This document shows, piece after piece, positions 25,369 through 33,679 of a stretch of DNA of 41,697 nucleotides. Within the stretch, counting starts at the first letter, position 1. Each line of letters begins with the position of its first letter. A model generated the notes under the pieces. That model was given only the letters and a program-made list of their open reading frames with translations, was not told where the DNA came from and searched no databases. Position numbers and translations under genes: made by a program. The stretch is from Cyanobacteria bacterium RU_5_0 (lineage in GTDB: Bacteria; Cyanobacteriota; Cyanobacteriia; Elainellales; Elainellaceae), in assembly GCA_012033255.1 (NCBI GenBank), contig JAAUSF010000037.1, positions 1-41,697 of the forward strand, read 5' to 3'.

Positions 25369-25401
25369 CGACTCATTAGCGACCCATTAGCGACTCATTA
25401 A
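25358..25401 (+). repeat. Four 11-bp tandem repeats across the crtR stop
   Basis: Units CGACCCATTAA, CGACTCATTAG, CGACCCATTAG, CGACTCATTAA. The first unit carries the crtR stop codon (TAA, 25366-25368). The variants alternate C/T at position 5, implying duplication of a 22-bp block. Confidence 0.9.
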
Positions 25402-25463
25402 GGTTGCAATCAACCATTCCGGGGGGGTGATATTCCTACAGCTTTACAAGCTTTAATCTTTCG

Positions 25464-25494
25464 TAGGACAGGCAAACTACCTGTCCTAATTTTT
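25464..25494 (+). terminator. Intrinsic terminator of crtR
   Basis: Nine-bp stem TAGGACAGG/CCTGTCCTA with 7-nt loop, followed by ATTTTT. About 95 bp after the crtR stop. Confidence 0.8.
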
Positions 25495-25638
25495 AGAGAG
25501 CGAAACCGATATTCCTCTTCGTTGTCAAAAAAACCGAACATAAAGATCAAGAAATTCCTATCTAAAGTCATACTCATAACGAATTCGTTTTAGCTATGAT
25601 GATTTATATCGAACGTTCTCGTGAGAAGGCTTAGCCCT

Positions 25639-26184
25639 ATGGTTAAAATTGTTGGTATTGCTGGAAGTTTAAGAGCGGGTTCCTACAGCCAGCAGGCTCT
25701 AACGGTGGCTGTTCAACGAGTTGAAGCATTGGGGGCTGAGGTGGAGGTTTTGGCTTTGCGATCGCTCACTCTTCCCTTTTGTGATGGTGGCGACGAATAT
25801 CCAGATTATCCCGATGTTGAGAAACTTCGCCAAGCCGTGCAGCAAGCTGATGGCATCATTTTGGCAACCCCTGAATATCACGGCAGCTTCAGTGGTGTTT
25901 TGAAGAACGCGCTGGATTTGATGGGTTTTGAGCAATTTTCAGACAAAGTAGTTGGCTTGATCAGTGTTTTGGGTGGGCAATCTAACAGCAACGCTCTCAA
26001 TGATTTGCGGACGACAATGCGCTGGATTCATGCATGGACAATTCCGGAGCAAGTGGCAATCGGGCAAGCCTGGAAAGCCTTTGCTGAAGACGGTAAGCTT
26101 CTTGATGAAACTCTTTCTAAACGATTTGATGCGTTTGCCCAAAGTCTCGTTGAGAATACGCGCAAATTACGGGGCGTTTCCTAG
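25639..26184 (+). CDS. NADPH-dependent FMN reductase family protein
   Basis: 181 aa from the ATG at 25639; an in-frame GTG at 25621 would add six residues. Flavodoxin-like fold, FMN-binding, using NAD(P)H to reduce FMN, quinones, azo compounds or chromate. Seen: MVKIVGIAGSLRAGSYS phosphate loop (GSLRxGSYS), LILATPEYHGSFSG-like ILATPEYHGSFSGVLKNALD, and VVGLISVLGGQSNSNALNDL. Typical length. Own promoter region after the crtR terminator. Physiological substrate not predictable. Confidence 0.93.
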   Translation: MVKIVGIAGSLRAGSYSQQALTVAVQRVEALGAEVEVLALRSLTLPFCDGGDEYPDYPDVEKLRQAVQQADGIILATPEYHGSFSGVLKNALDLMGFEQFSDKVVGLISVLGGQSNSNALNDLRTTMRWIHAWTIPEQVAIGQAWKAFAEDGKLLDETLSKRFDAFAQSLVENTRKLRGVS

Positions 26185-26521
26185 TGGTGTGTCAATGTTG
26201 TTTTGAGAGATTGGCGTGTAGATGGGGTGAGGGGATAAAGGGGTGAGGGAGTGAGGGGCAGACGGGCAAAGGGTTTAGTATCCACTCATCCACTCATCCA
26301 CTCATCCACTCATCCACTTATCCACTCATCCACTCATCCACTCATCCACTCATTTCGTCGTAGTTAAGATAGGTAAGGTTACACTAGACTTTAGAGGTTG
26401 TTAGCCCATTTCTGACTGCTGAGTTGGAATCAATGATTCAGGTCGGTTTATCCACATCTGGGTCGGTGACAAGTCAGTTGAAAGGAAACGGGTGGCGGCA
26501 AATGGCAAAGGACGATGGAGT
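26185..26521. other. Gap before ftsH with octamer array
   Basis: 337 bp. Contains a GGGTGAGGGAGTGAGGGG tract (26241-26258), the octamer array 26280-26353 and a 13-bp palindrome GAATCAATGATTC at 26427-26439. No gene seen. Confidence 0.6.
26280..26353 (+). repeat. Octamer array ATCCACTC, nine copies
   Basis: Nine head-to-tail copies, the fifth with one change (ATCCACTT). The same octamer appears twice at 29311-29326. Its reverse complement GAGTGGAT is close to the GAGTGATG array at 19355. Confidence 0.95.
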
Positions 26522-28453
26522 ATGAAGCAGGCTGAGAAAAACACGCCCAATGGACGGCTCTTCGGAGGCAAATCAAGAAAACGGCTCAAAGGTTCTCTGG
26601 TGACAGGAGCCGCGACGGCAATTTGGCTGGTGTTGCAAAGTACGTTAGTCGGTTCACCTGGTTTAGCACAGGGTGAGGCACAGCAAGACAATAGCCAACT
26701 CAGCTATAGTACGCTCCTTAGCGATATTGAAGCCGGTAAAGTCAGCCGCATCGAAATTGATCCTGTACGCAGTGTGGCAAAGGTTCAGCTCAAAGGACAA
26801 CCTGAGAATTCGATTCAAGAGGTTCCGCTATTTGCAGAAAATCCGGAACTGATTGAAACGGCTCGTCAAAACAATGTGGATTTAGATGTTGAACCTTCTG
26901 CCGATAGTAGTGCCGTTGCAGGGCTGGTCTTTCACGGGTTGCTAGCATTTGTGGCAATCATGGTGTTGCTAATGTTCCTGCGTCGGACGAGCAATGCGTC
27001 GGGTCAGGCAATGAATTTTGGCAAGTCCAGAGCGCGATTCCAGATGGAAGCAAAAACGGGCGTTATGTTTGATGACGTTGCCGGAATTGAGGAAGCTAAG
27101 GAAGAGCTTCAGGAAGTCGTGTCTTTCCTTAAGAAGCCTGAACGGTTTACGGCAGTTGGCGCAAAAATTCCTAAAGGGGTATTGCTGGTTGGTCCTCCGG
27201 GAACGGGTAAAACGCTCTTGGCAAAGGCGATCGCAGGCGAGGCAGGGGTTCCCTTTTTCAGCATTTCTGGTTCCGAATTCGTAGAAATGTTTGTTGGGGT
27301 GGGTGCATCTAGGGTACGCGATTTGTTTAAGAAAGCGAAAGAAAACGCTCCCTGTATTGTCTTCATTGATGAAATTGATGCGGTTGGACGGCAACGTGGA
27401 ACCGGGATCGGAGGTGGCAACGACGAGCGGGAGCAAACGCTCAACCAGTTGCTCACCGAAATGGATGGGTTTGAAGGCAATACTGGAACCATCATTATCG
27501 CCGCAACGAACCGTCCAGATGTCTTAGATTCTGCTTTATTGCGTCCTGGTCGGTTTGACCGCCAAGTCACTGTTGATCTGCCCAGTTTCAAAGGACGATT
27601 GGGGATCTTGGAAGTTCACGCTCGTAATAAGAAACTTGATCCGAGTGTGTCTCTGGAGGCGGTCGCTCGTCGAACGCCTGGTTTCTCTGGGGCTGAACTT
27701 GCCAATATGCTGAATGAAGCCGCAATTCTGACGGCTCGGAGACGAAAAGATGCCGTCACGCTGCTGGAAATTGATGATGCGATCGATCGAGTCACGACAG
27801 GCATGACCCTTGCGCCTCTGATGGACAGCAAGAAAAAGCGACTGATTGCTTACCATGAAACCGGACACGCCTTGCTAATGACCTTGCTGAGTAATTCAGA
27901 TCCGCTCAATAAAGTCACGATTATTCCGCGATCGGGTGGTATTGGCGGATTCGCTCAGCAGACCTTCAACGAAGAGATGATCGATAGCGGACTGTATACA
28001 CGAGCGTGGCTGCTAGATCGAATCACGATCGCCCTGGGCGGACGCGCTGCCGAAGAAGAAATCTTTGGTGACTCCGAAGTCACCATAGGAGCCAGTAATG
28101 ATATTCAAGTGGTGGCGACCTTGGCACGAGAAATGGTAACTCGCTACGGGATGTCTGATCTAGGCCCCTACGCTCTTGAGAGTGGTCACAGTGAAGTCTT
28201 CCTGGGTCGAGACTTGATGTCACGAAATGAATTTTCCGAAGAGATCGCCACAAAAGTCGATCATCAAGTGCGGGAAATTGCGGTGCGCTGCTACTCAGAA
28301 GCTCGTCGTATGGTTCGGGAAAACCGGGAATTGATGGACAAGATCGTGGATATCCTGCTGGAGCAAGAAACGATCGATGGCGAACAATTCCGTCAAATTG
28401 TGGCTGAATGCAGCATAATTCCTGATCAGCACCTTGCTGCAAAGCCTGCCTGA
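26522..28453 (+). CDS. ftsH: FtsH-type ATP-dependent zinc metalloprotease
   Basis: 643 aa from the ATG at 26522 (GGAG six bases upstream); a GTG at 26492 is in frame but less likely. Membrane AAA protease that degrades damaged membrane proteins such as photosystem II D1. Seen (numbering from 26522): first span about 27-42, periplasmic domain about 50-130, second span about 132-153, Walker A GPPGTGKT (224-231), Walker [13 protein letters not shown], second region of homology [19 protein letters not shown], protease HETGH (445-449) and the Asp of GASNDIQ. All active residues are intact. The [14 protein letters not shown] stretch looks like the FtsH1/FtsH4 side of the cyanobacterial paralogues; which one is unsure. 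Confidence 0.96.
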   Translation: MKQAEKNTPNGRLFGGKSRKRLKGSLVTGAATAIWLVLQSTLVGSPGLAQGEAQQDNSQLSYSTLLSDIEAGKVSRIEIDPVRSVAKVQLKGQPENSIQEVPLFAENPELIETARQNNVDLDVEPSADSSAVAGLVFHGLLAFVAIMVLLMFLRRTSNASGQAMNFGKSRARFQMEAKTGVMFDDVAGIEEAKEELQEVVSFLKKPERFTAVGAKIPKGVLLVGPPGTGKTLLAKAIAGEAGVPFFSISGSEFVEMFVGVGASRVRDLFKKAKENAPCIVFIDEIDAVGRQRGTGIGGGNDEREQTLNQLLTEMDGFEGNTGTIIIAATNRPDVLDSALLRPGRFDRQVTVDLPSFKGRLGILEVHARNKKLDPSVSLEAVARRTPGFSGAELANMLNEAAILTARRRKDAVTLLEIDDAIDRVTTGMTLAPLMDSKKKRLIAYHETGHALLMTLLSNSDPLNKVTIIPRSGGIGGFAQQTFNEEMIDSGLYTRAWLLDRITIALGGRAAEEEIFGDSEVTIGASNDIQVVATLAREMVTRYGMSDLGPYALESGHSEVFLGRDLMSRNEFSEEIATKVDHQVREIAVRCYSEARRMVRENRELMDKIVDILLEQETIDGEQFRQIVAECSIIPDQHLAAKPA

Positions 28454-28481
28454 TTTCACTGTTCAAGATTCACTACGAAGG

Positions 28482-28526
28482 CACAGAAACACAAAGTTAG
28501 AGATGTAATGGCTTTGTGTCTCTGTG
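28482..28526. terminator. Long hairpin between convergent ftsH and DUF4330 genes
   Basis: CACAGAAACACAAAG (28482-28496) pairs with CTTTGTGTCTCTGTG (28512-28526) with one G-T pair. It is symmetric, so it could act on both converging transcripts, and it resembles a common dispersed CACAGAGACACAAAG repeat. No strong T-run. Confidence 0.5.
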
Positions 28527-28573
28527 TCTTTGTGGTTAAGCGGGTTCTTAATTGCAATCCATCAAACTCGTAT

Positions 28574-28593
28574 GGGCACGGCATACTGTGCCC
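28574..28593. repeat. GGGCAC...GTGCCC palindrome
   Basis: GGGCACGGCATACTGTGCCC, with 6-bp outer arms. It is the second hairpin in the ftsH/DUF4330 gap. Confidence 0.5.
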
Positions 28594-28634
28594 TTTCGCA
28601 TATTGCATTCAACTGAAAACGGCTGTAAGGCATT

Positions 28635-29177
28635 CTAATTTGGCTTATCCAAAATTCTGACTCCAACGACGGGCGCATTGAATCGATAGGTTAGCCCTTC
28701 TAACTCCATTGGTGTTCCCACTTTTATCTTGGTGTTACCCAGAATTGGACCGTCATCCACAATTTGCGCTTCACCGCCAACCGTGACTATCATATCCACG
28801 GTGTAATTGAGTTCCGGGCGAGGATCAGGCAAGGACTTCACAGAACCATCTGGTTGAGGGACAGCCACCGATCGCGGCAGGGCTTGAACAGCTAATACAT
28901 CCACCTCACCATAAGGTTGATTGCGAATGATGATCTTCGTTTTCTTTTCGTCCTCTAGAGACTTCAGAAGAGCCTGTGGATCACGAACGGTTAATCCTCG
29001 TACCATCACATCCACTTCGATCGGTCTAACGTTACTCCCTACCTGAGCCACCCCCGATCCCGAATTACCGGGGAAGAGTAACAGACCCGCCACGACCAGT
29101 AAAATAACTAATCCTGCCCCAATGTCTAGAATGCTGATTTTGCCAAACAGGCGACCTTTGGAATCCAAAATAGCCAT
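28635..29177 (-). CDS. DUF4330 domain protein
   Basis: 180 aa. Begins MAILDSKGRLFGKISILDIG, the DUF4330 signature, with one membrane span at about 16-36 (LDIGAGLVILLVVAGLLLF) and a beta-rich extracytoplasmic remainder containing VDVMVRGLTVRDPQALLKSL and NTKIKVGTPMELEGLTYRF. Widespread in cyanobacteria; biochemical role unknown, probably envelope or thylakoid membrane anchored with the C-terminus outside. Convergent with ftsH. Confidence 0.9.
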   Translation of the reverse strand: MAILDSKGRLFGKISILDIGAGLVILLVVAGLLLFPGNSGSGVAQVGSNVRPIEVDVMVRGLTVRDPQALLKSLEDEKKTKIIIRNQPYGEVDVLAVQALPRSVAVPQPDGSVKSLPDPRPELNYTVDMIVTVGGEAQIVDDGPILGNTKIKVGTPMELEGLTYRFNAPVVGVRILDKPN

Positions 29178-29310
29178 GCAAACGTATCCCCGCTAGTGAG
29201 AAAAGAAAATATCTTTGAATTATCGTCAGATAGAACTGTATCAGCAAATTTATTACAAAAGTACAAAGAAGCTACAGCCAGTTTCACTTGCATAAGCCAC
29301 ACGCATACCC

Positions 29311-29340
29311 ATCCACTCATCCACTCATCTACCCACCCAC
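29311..29340 (+). repeat. Short octamer tract ATCCACTC
   Basis: Two exact copies then degraded units (ATCTACCC, ACCCACAC). Same unit as the 26280 array, 3 kb away. Confidence 0.75.
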
Positions 29341-29513
29341 ACACAACTGTGGCTCACTCCTCTGAAAACCACTGTAAGTAGGCTTAACCCGTTATCTTGT
29401 CTGTGCTGAGTCAATTTGCTAAAGAGGGTATAAAGTGGCACGAAATTTCGGGAACTTTAGAATAACACTATGAAAACCTGAACAGGCTACGTGTTTTTGC
29501 TTGAGCTTTGGTT

Positions 29514-29602
29514 CCTTGTGGGGTAGGCATCTTGCCTGCCTCGATCGGGACGGGCGAGACGCCCATCCCACAAGAGATGGAAACAAGCTGCACATGGCGT
29601 TA
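29514..29602 (+). repeat. R-family dispersed repeat, complete copy
   Basis: Order of modules: CTTGTGGGGTAGGCATCTTG, CCTGCC, GATCGGGACGGGCGAGACGC, CCATCCCACAAGAGATGG, AAACAAGCTGCACATGGCG. The GGTAGGCA-CTTGCCTGCC and GGGCGAGACGCCC parts form two hairpins. Confidence 0.75.
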
Positions 29603-29728
29603 ATCTGAAACAAAACAGATTCTTATCTCGTCTCTTCTCAAAGTACCCCAGTGCCCCCACTTCCTGGGTTGTCTATGGTTCGATAGTCAACAAGCCCCAT
29701 TGTCCTTCTCATTTGCTTGATCCTGACT

Positions 29729-30580
29729 ATGCTAAGTTTACTCTTCCACATATTTCACCAACTGCGCCGTCGCTGGATCTATGGGTTGATTTCTACGGTT
29801 GTTGCTCTAGGGTTAATTGTAGGCACCGCCGATCGCGCTCCAGCCCAATCGAATCTCATCGACTTGATTTTTAGAGGCATTCAAGTGATTCAGCTTTCCT
29901 CGCTCTCAGATGGAGATGAGGTGGCACTTGGAGCACAAATTAATGAGCAGCTTGTCAGCCAAGAGGTTAAGCTCTACACTAACTCCAGCATCACGAACTA
30001 TATTGATGGGATTGGTCAAGGATTGGTTACGTCTAGCGATCGCTCCGATATTCCTTACGTTTTTCAAGTTGTAGAAGATGACCAGGTGAATGCCTTTGCT
30101 ACGATGGGCGGCTATGTCTACATCACGACTGGGCTAATCCGAACGGCAGACAATGAAGCCCAACTCGCTAGCGTAGTTGGGCATGAAATCGGGCATATTG
30201 CAGCTCGTCATGCCGTAAAACAGTTGCGAGAAGGAGCGATCGCCGCCGGACTATTGACAGCCGCCGGACTCGATCGCAATGCGGCGGTCAATTTAGGCGT
30301 TGAACTGGCAATCCGTCGTCCCAATAGTCGCCAAGATGAACTTGAAGCGGATTCCAAAGGGCTTGCCAATATCACTCGCGCTGGATATGCGCCTGGGGCA
30401 ATGATTGCATTCTTGGAAAAATTGCTGAACCAATCTTCCATTCCCTCAATTCTCAGCACTCATCCCGCCACAAGTACTCGAATTGAGGAACTGAACACCA
30501 TGATCGATCCCGCAACGGCTAACGTTGGTAGTGGACTAGATGCGGCAGCCTATCAAGATCAGATCAGCGTGCTGCTGTAA
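29729..30580 (+). CDS. M48-family metalloprotease
   Basis: 283 aa from the ATG at 29729 (a TTG four codons earlier is open). Zinc peptidase of the BepA/LoiP-like periplasmic M48 group. Seen: basic N-terminus then hydrophobic segment and APAQS, a signal peptide cut near residue 40; VEDDQVNAFATMGGYVYITT; zinc motif HEIGH in SVVGHEIGHIAARHAV; third ligand in QDELEADSKGL; and the STHPATSTRIEEL end motif. All zinc ligands are present, so active. Likely outer-envelope protein quality control. Confidence 0.93.
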   Translation: MLSLLFHIFHQLRRRWIYGLISTVVALGLIVGTADRAPAQSNLIDLIFRGIQVIQLSSLSDGDEVALGAQINEQLVSQEVKLYTNSSITNYIDGIGQGLVTSSDRSDIPYVFQVVEDDQVNAFATMGGYVYITTGLIRTADNEAQLASVVGHEIGHIAARHAVKQLREGAIAAGLLTAAGLDRNAAVNLGVELAIRRPNSRQDELEADSKGLANITRAGYAPGAMIAFLEKLLNQSSIPSILSTHPATSTRIEELNTMIDPATANVGSGLDAAAYQDQISVLL

Positions 30581-30590
30581 TCACCCGTAA

Positions 30591-30610
30591 GGGCGTTTCG
30601 CGAAACGCCC
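30591..30610. repeat. 20-bp perfect palindrome
   Basis: GGGCGTTTCGCGAAACGCCC, in the 41-bp gap between the convergent M48 and phosphatase genes. Common form of dispersed cyanobacterial palindrome. Possible two-way terminator, but no T-run. Confidence 0.7.
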
Positions 30611-30621
30611 CAACCTACTCT

Positions 30622-31383
30622 CTACAACTGGAGCAACTGCCGACGGCGAGTTTGGACTTGAGTGGGTTCAATTTGAACAGCGACTTCACTCAAGGGCAAA
30701 ACTCGTAGCTTATTTTGGAAAACGTTGACCTGGTAAACCTGTTGGTTTGTGAAGTCAAATCCTGTCAGCCAACCACTCTTAGGATGGTAGGCACCTGTGT
30801 CAATATCAAGCCAACCCTGTCCCTGAGCGAGTTCTCCGGGAGAAACGCCTGGTAACGTAAATGTGATGGTGTGTCCTGTAATAATTAACTTGTCATCAAA
30901 ATAGGGCTTAGACATACTGTGAAACTCTTCTCGAATCCAGCAGTATTCCTGAGCCGTTTGAGCATCGATTGACAATCCAGGATGAAGTCCAGCATGAACC
31001 AGCCAGATGTCTTCCAAATCCAAATGGGTTGGTAAAGAGCGGAACCAGTCCAAATTTTCCAGCAATACTTCTGGATTGTCGAAACTAGTCACGGTAGATT
31101 GTCCGCCACTTTGTAACCAGGCTTGTAGCGCATATTGAGAAACCCGGTTGCCTGGAAACGACTCTAGCAAAAGCTGTTCATGATTGCCCATAACACAGGG
31201 ATAAGCATTATCACGGACAAACCGGACAACTTGGGCACTTTTGGGACCGCGATCGATCAAATCACCTACAAAGTAAAGTTGATCGTCGGAGCTAAGCGCG
31301 ATCGCCTCCAGCAGTCGCATCAAGCCATCATAATGCCCATGAACATCTCCAATAAAAATGCGACGACTGTTTGCCACGCTCAT
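30622..31383 (-). CDS. Calcineurin-like metallophosphatase (PrpA/ApaH type)
   Basis: 253 aa. Bacterial PPP-family phosphoesterase acting on phosphoproteins or dinucleoside polyphosphates. Seen: GDVHGHYDG (12-20), GDLIDRGPKS (40-49), MGNHEQLLLESF (66-77), VHAGLHPGLS, and ITGHT with the last metal His; a GWLDIDTGAYH near the end. All five motifs are intact. Substrate undecided between Ser/Thr phosphatase and Ap4A hydrolase. Convergent with the M48 gene. Confidence 0.92.
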   Translation of the reverse strand: MSVANSRRIFIGDVHGHYDGLMRLLEAIALSSDDQLYFVGDLIDRGPKSAQVVRFVRDNAYPCVMGNHEQLLLESFPGNRVSQYALQAWLQSGGQSTVTSFDNPEVLLENLDWFRSLPTHLDLEDIWLVHAGLHPGLSIDAQTAQEYCWIREEFHSMSKPYFDDKLIITGHTITFTLPGVSPGELAQGQGWLDIDTGAYHPKSGWLTGFDFTNQQVYQVNVFQNKLRVLPLSEVAVQIEPTQVQTRRRQLLQL

Positions 31384-31623
31384 GCAATCCTCTCACTAAA
31401 CCATCAGCCCAGAGCAACCCTGAAGCCGTAAAATTCTGAATATTTTTATTGTGCCCAAGAAGCACTACAACTTGCAGGAATGAATTTACGGCGTGTTAGA
31501 TATTCTACTGAACCATTTCGGATTTTGGACTTGCGAACTCCCAGTAAATGCCTATTTTACGCGACTTTCATAAACTGACCAAATTTTGGTTATGAGGAAA
31601 CCGCTTAAAAATCACCCAAACAT

Positions 31624-32334
31624 TTACTGACTGAGCGCCCTCAAGAATTGCTGAATCGACGTTAATAACCCCTTCCGTTGAGGCTGAGAGGTTTCTGAAG
31701 CACCGCCAGAGGCTTGAGTGAGGATGCGATCGAGAACATCCCCGACAGGTTTACGAGGTTCTTCTGCGATCAGGTTATAGCTACCATCGGTTTCTAGCCA
31801 CACTTGCCAGGGAGACGGATACGCCCGAAGAAGGGCGGCTCCATCCATCGGTCGGATATAGTAGCAAGACTCAAAGGTATTGAGAAACCGTTCTCGCAGT
31901 TGTCGCCCTGCATAACCAATCCCAATCGTGGCAATATCCTCCATTCGAGGATTCAACAAAACAACCGTTCGATCGGTGGCTACCTGACACAGACGCTCCA
32001 CATCACTGACTTCTACCGAGGATGGCTCAACAAACAGAATCACCTGTTCCTCTGGCTGAATAGCCGCTTTCATATCGTTGATACCGCGAATCGCATAGGG
32101 TTTTTCGCCCCAGTTCCGTCGTGCCAGTGCGGCGGCTCCTGCATCTGGGAAAAAAACGCGCAACCGATCGCCCAACTCCTCAAACACAGGCAGAAACTTC
32201 TCTGCCACAGGCATCATTTTGAGTTCCGGAAACACCAATTCTACTTGTAGGCGAGGATAGCCATCGGCAATAGCGGCGGTTGTGGCTTCTCTAGCTTGGG
32301 CGATCGCGTCGTCGAGCGTGTTAGGAAGAGACAT
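31624..32334 (-). CDS. DUF1995 domain protein
   Basis: 236 aa from the ATG at 32334. The frame continues 13 codons upstream, but these (LKTQNSKLKTTQ) come from the AAAACTC tandem repeat and are rejected. DUF1995 occurs in cyanobacteria and plastids; the Arabidopsis relative LPA3 aids photosystem II assembly. Seen: LPNTLDDAIAQAREATTAAI, a region RLQVELVFPELKMMPVAEKF, LFVEPSSVEVSDVERLCQ and ESCYYIRPMDGAALLRAYP. Soluble, no signal peptide. Role by family only. Confidence 0.88.
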   Translation of the reverse strand: MSLPNTLDDAIAQAREATTAAIADGYPRLQVELVFPELKMMPVAEKFLPVFEELGDRLRVFFPDAGAAALARRNWGEKPYAIRGINDMKAAIQPEEQVILFVEPSSVEVSDVERLCQVATDRTVVLLNPRMEDIATIGIGYAGRQLRERFLNTFESCYYIRPMDGAALLRAYPSPWQVWLETDGSYNLIAEEPRKPVGDVLDRILTQASGGASETSQPQRKGLLTSIQQFLRALSQ

Positions 32335-32342
32335 TTGAGTAG

Positions 32343-32421
32343 TTTTGAGTTTTGAGTTTTGAGTTTTGAGCATAGTTTTGAGTTTTGAGTTCTAAAAATA
32401 AAACTTAGAACTTAAAACTCA
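32343..32421. repeat. TTTTGAG heptamers and inverted AAAACTC
   Basis: Six or more TTTTGAG units, then a hairpin whose arms are GTTTTGAGTTCTAA and TTAGAACTTAAAACTC. Another AAAACTC run is at 32940-32960, so the arrays flank the nested elements. Confidence 0.8.
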
Positions 32422-32538
32422 AAACCCTTTTAAAGGATGTTTGAAAAGGAGCAAAGGTTTTGCATTTGCCTCCTAAATCCCCCAATTCTGGAGGACTTTG
32501 AGTTCGGTTCCTCCCAACATTGGGAGGCTAGTAAGCTT

Positions 32539-32884
32539 CCCCACGGCTTCTAGCCGGGGGCTTTCCCCGACAAACGAGCGCAGAGTTTCAGTAGCCCTGC
32601 AATACAAGCAAGCGTAGCCACCACAGTGCCTTTCTCGATTTCAGCCTACAATCAGTGTAGCACATTTAGAGCTACATTATGACCCGCGAAAAGTTGCTAC
32701 GAGTCCGATTGTCAAACAAAGAATATGAGTGGTTAAAAGATTATGCAGAGGCAACTGACAGGCAGATTTCAGAAGTCATCCGGGACTATATTAAGCGACT
32801 TCCCCGGAAGCCGGAAGACGGTTCAAGATAGTTCAAGGCGGCTAGAGCTTGCAACCGCTTACCTCCCCACGTTTGAAAACGGGG
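32539..32884 (+). mobile_element. Transposase-less IS200/IS605-like element
   Basis: Bounded by two hairpins on the same strand with the same design. The left (32539-32560) is CCCC, bulged A, CGGCT, loop TCT, AGCCG, GGGG. The right (32865-32884) is CCCC, bulged A, CGTTT, loop GA, AAACG, GGG. Same-strand terminal hairpins are the recognition marks of IS200/IS605 transposons. Between them lies one 50-aa ribbon-helix-helix gene and no tnpA or tnpB. The listed limits are the hairpins; the true cleavage ends lie slightly outside and are not defined. Confidence 0.6.
32679..32831 (+). CDS. Ribbon-helix-helix (CopG-like) protein, 50 aa
   Basis: 50 aa, ATG at 32679, TAG at 32829-32831. Encodes KLLRVRLSNKEYEWLKDYAE then ATDRQISEVIRDYIKRLP, a textbook ribbon-helix-helix: a beta strand with alternating basic and hydrophobic residues and two helices. 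No Shine-Dalgarno stands out. I recall that similar small proteins precede tnpB in cyanobacterial IS605-family elements, where they may control the element. Here the tnpB is gone while the small gene is intact. Too short for automatic calling, but the protein pattern and the flanking hairpins support it. Confidence 0.75.
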   Translation: MTREKLLRVRLSNKEYEWLKDYAEATDRQISEVIRDYIKRLPRKPEDGSR

Positions 32885-32961
32885 CATCCGCTCGTTTTTC
32901 GGTGAAGCCGATAGTATAGTTTGACTTTTCAGACATCATAAAACTCAAAACTCAAAACTCT

Positions 32962-33480
32962 TCAGGTATTAGTGGGATCGGTGTAGCCTTGGATCGTCTC
33001 AGGGTTGAAGGTGCGGAGGATGCGAGTGGCTTTGTTGGTGAGGTTGGGGGCACCTTTGACGACGATGAGGTATTTTCCTTGATCGAGGCGATTCCGGTAG
33101 GGAAGGGCATCACCACTGCCAGCAGCAAGTCCAACTCCACCGCCAACAAAAATGCTGCCCATTGCACCCCCGATCGCCCCCAGCACTCCACCAATGATTT
33201 GATTCCCCAGCACTCCAGCCGAGGGGATAAGTTGATATTGGGTGGAGAGGTTAAAGGCAACTCCTGCAATAAAGCCGAAGGGGACGAGCCAGAAGGACAT
33301 CAGACGAGCCTGTTTACGGGCTTGCTGTTTAGGATCAATGAAGCCAAATTCATCGGCACTTTTGTAGCCTTTGCCGAGAATGCTGACTTGCTCCATTGGC
33401 AGACCTGCTTTCTCCAGTTCAGAGTAGGCGGCTTCTGCCTGAATGCGATCGGGTAAGACTGCAATAACGTAATTACTCAT
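32962..33480 (-). CDS. Gly-rich membrane protein with YflT-like N-terminus
   Basis: 172 aa. N-terminal ~45 residues, MSNYVIAVLPDRIQAEAAYS then ELEKAGLPMEQVSILGKG, look like the ferredoxin-like 'general stress protein' domain (YflT type). Then a hydrophobic segment (about 59-80, LMSFWLVPFGFIAGVAFNL) and a long Gly-zipper-like span (about 88-121, LGNQIIGGVLGAIGGAMGSI) and a conserved LDQGKYLIVVKGAPNLTNKA. Likely two-span membrane protein, perhaps stress-related. Its stop lies a few bases after the AAAACTC repeat. Confidence 0.85.
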   Translation of the reverse strand: MSNYVIAVLPDRIQAEAAYSELEKAGLPMEQVSILGKGYKSADEFGFIDPKQQARKQARLMSFWLVPFGFIAGVAFNLSTQYQLIPSAGVLGNQIIGGVLGAIGGAMGSIFVGGGVGLAAGSGDALPYRNRLDQGKYLIVVKGAPNLTNKATRILRTFNPETIQGYTDPTNT

Positions 33481-33600
33481 AGTTAAACCTGAGTAGGACG
33501 GTAGCCCAAACTCAACTACACCTTAACCATACCAGTTAAGGCAGTCCTCTCAATCATTGAAATTGTTGATGTATAGCTGTAGTCAGCTAAGTTAGGATAG

Positions 33601-33643
33601 GGACATTTTTGTGGGGCGGCGACGCCGCCCCACAAAAATGTCC
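33601..33643. repeat. 43-bp perfect palindrome
   Basis: Two 21-bp arms (33601-33621 and 33623-33643) are exact inverses around a single A at 33622. Arms begin GGACATTTTTGTGGGG. The outer GTTAGG/TCCTAAC adds a few more pairs after a 4-bp offset. The tip shares GTTAGGACATT with the 105-bp repeat. Confidence 0.9.
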
Positions 33644-33679
33644 TAACCAATAGGGCTATCGCCATCACTCTATTTAACG

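Larger units (their letters stand above)
29178..29728. other. Divergent region with octamers and an R-family repeat
   Basis: 551 bp between DUF4330 (-) and the M48 gene (+). Contains ATCCACTC octamers (29311-29340) and a complete R-family repeat (29514-29602). No gene or RNA recognised. Confidence 0.6.
32434..32939. mobile_element. Outer MITE-like element with GATGTTTGAAAAG ends
   Basis: Left end AGGATGTTTGAAAAG (32434-32448); the reverse complement of the right end (32925-32939) is ATGATGTCTGAAAAG, 13 of 15 identical. Inside left: GCCTCCTAAATCCCCCAA and GGAGG...CCTCCCAACATTGGGAGG, as in the element at 10516. It appears split by the inner IS200/IS605-like element. The same end sequence is seen at 39476. 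Confidence 0.6.

Noticed and set aside
26969..27591. 155- and 160-aa minus-strand frames inside ftsH
   Set aside because: Antisense shadows of the highly conserved AAA domain.
32335..32373. 13-codon N-terminal extension of the DUF1995 protein
   Set aside because: The codons (LKTQNSKLKTTQ) are translation of the AAAACTC repeat; the family start is MSLPNTLDDAI.
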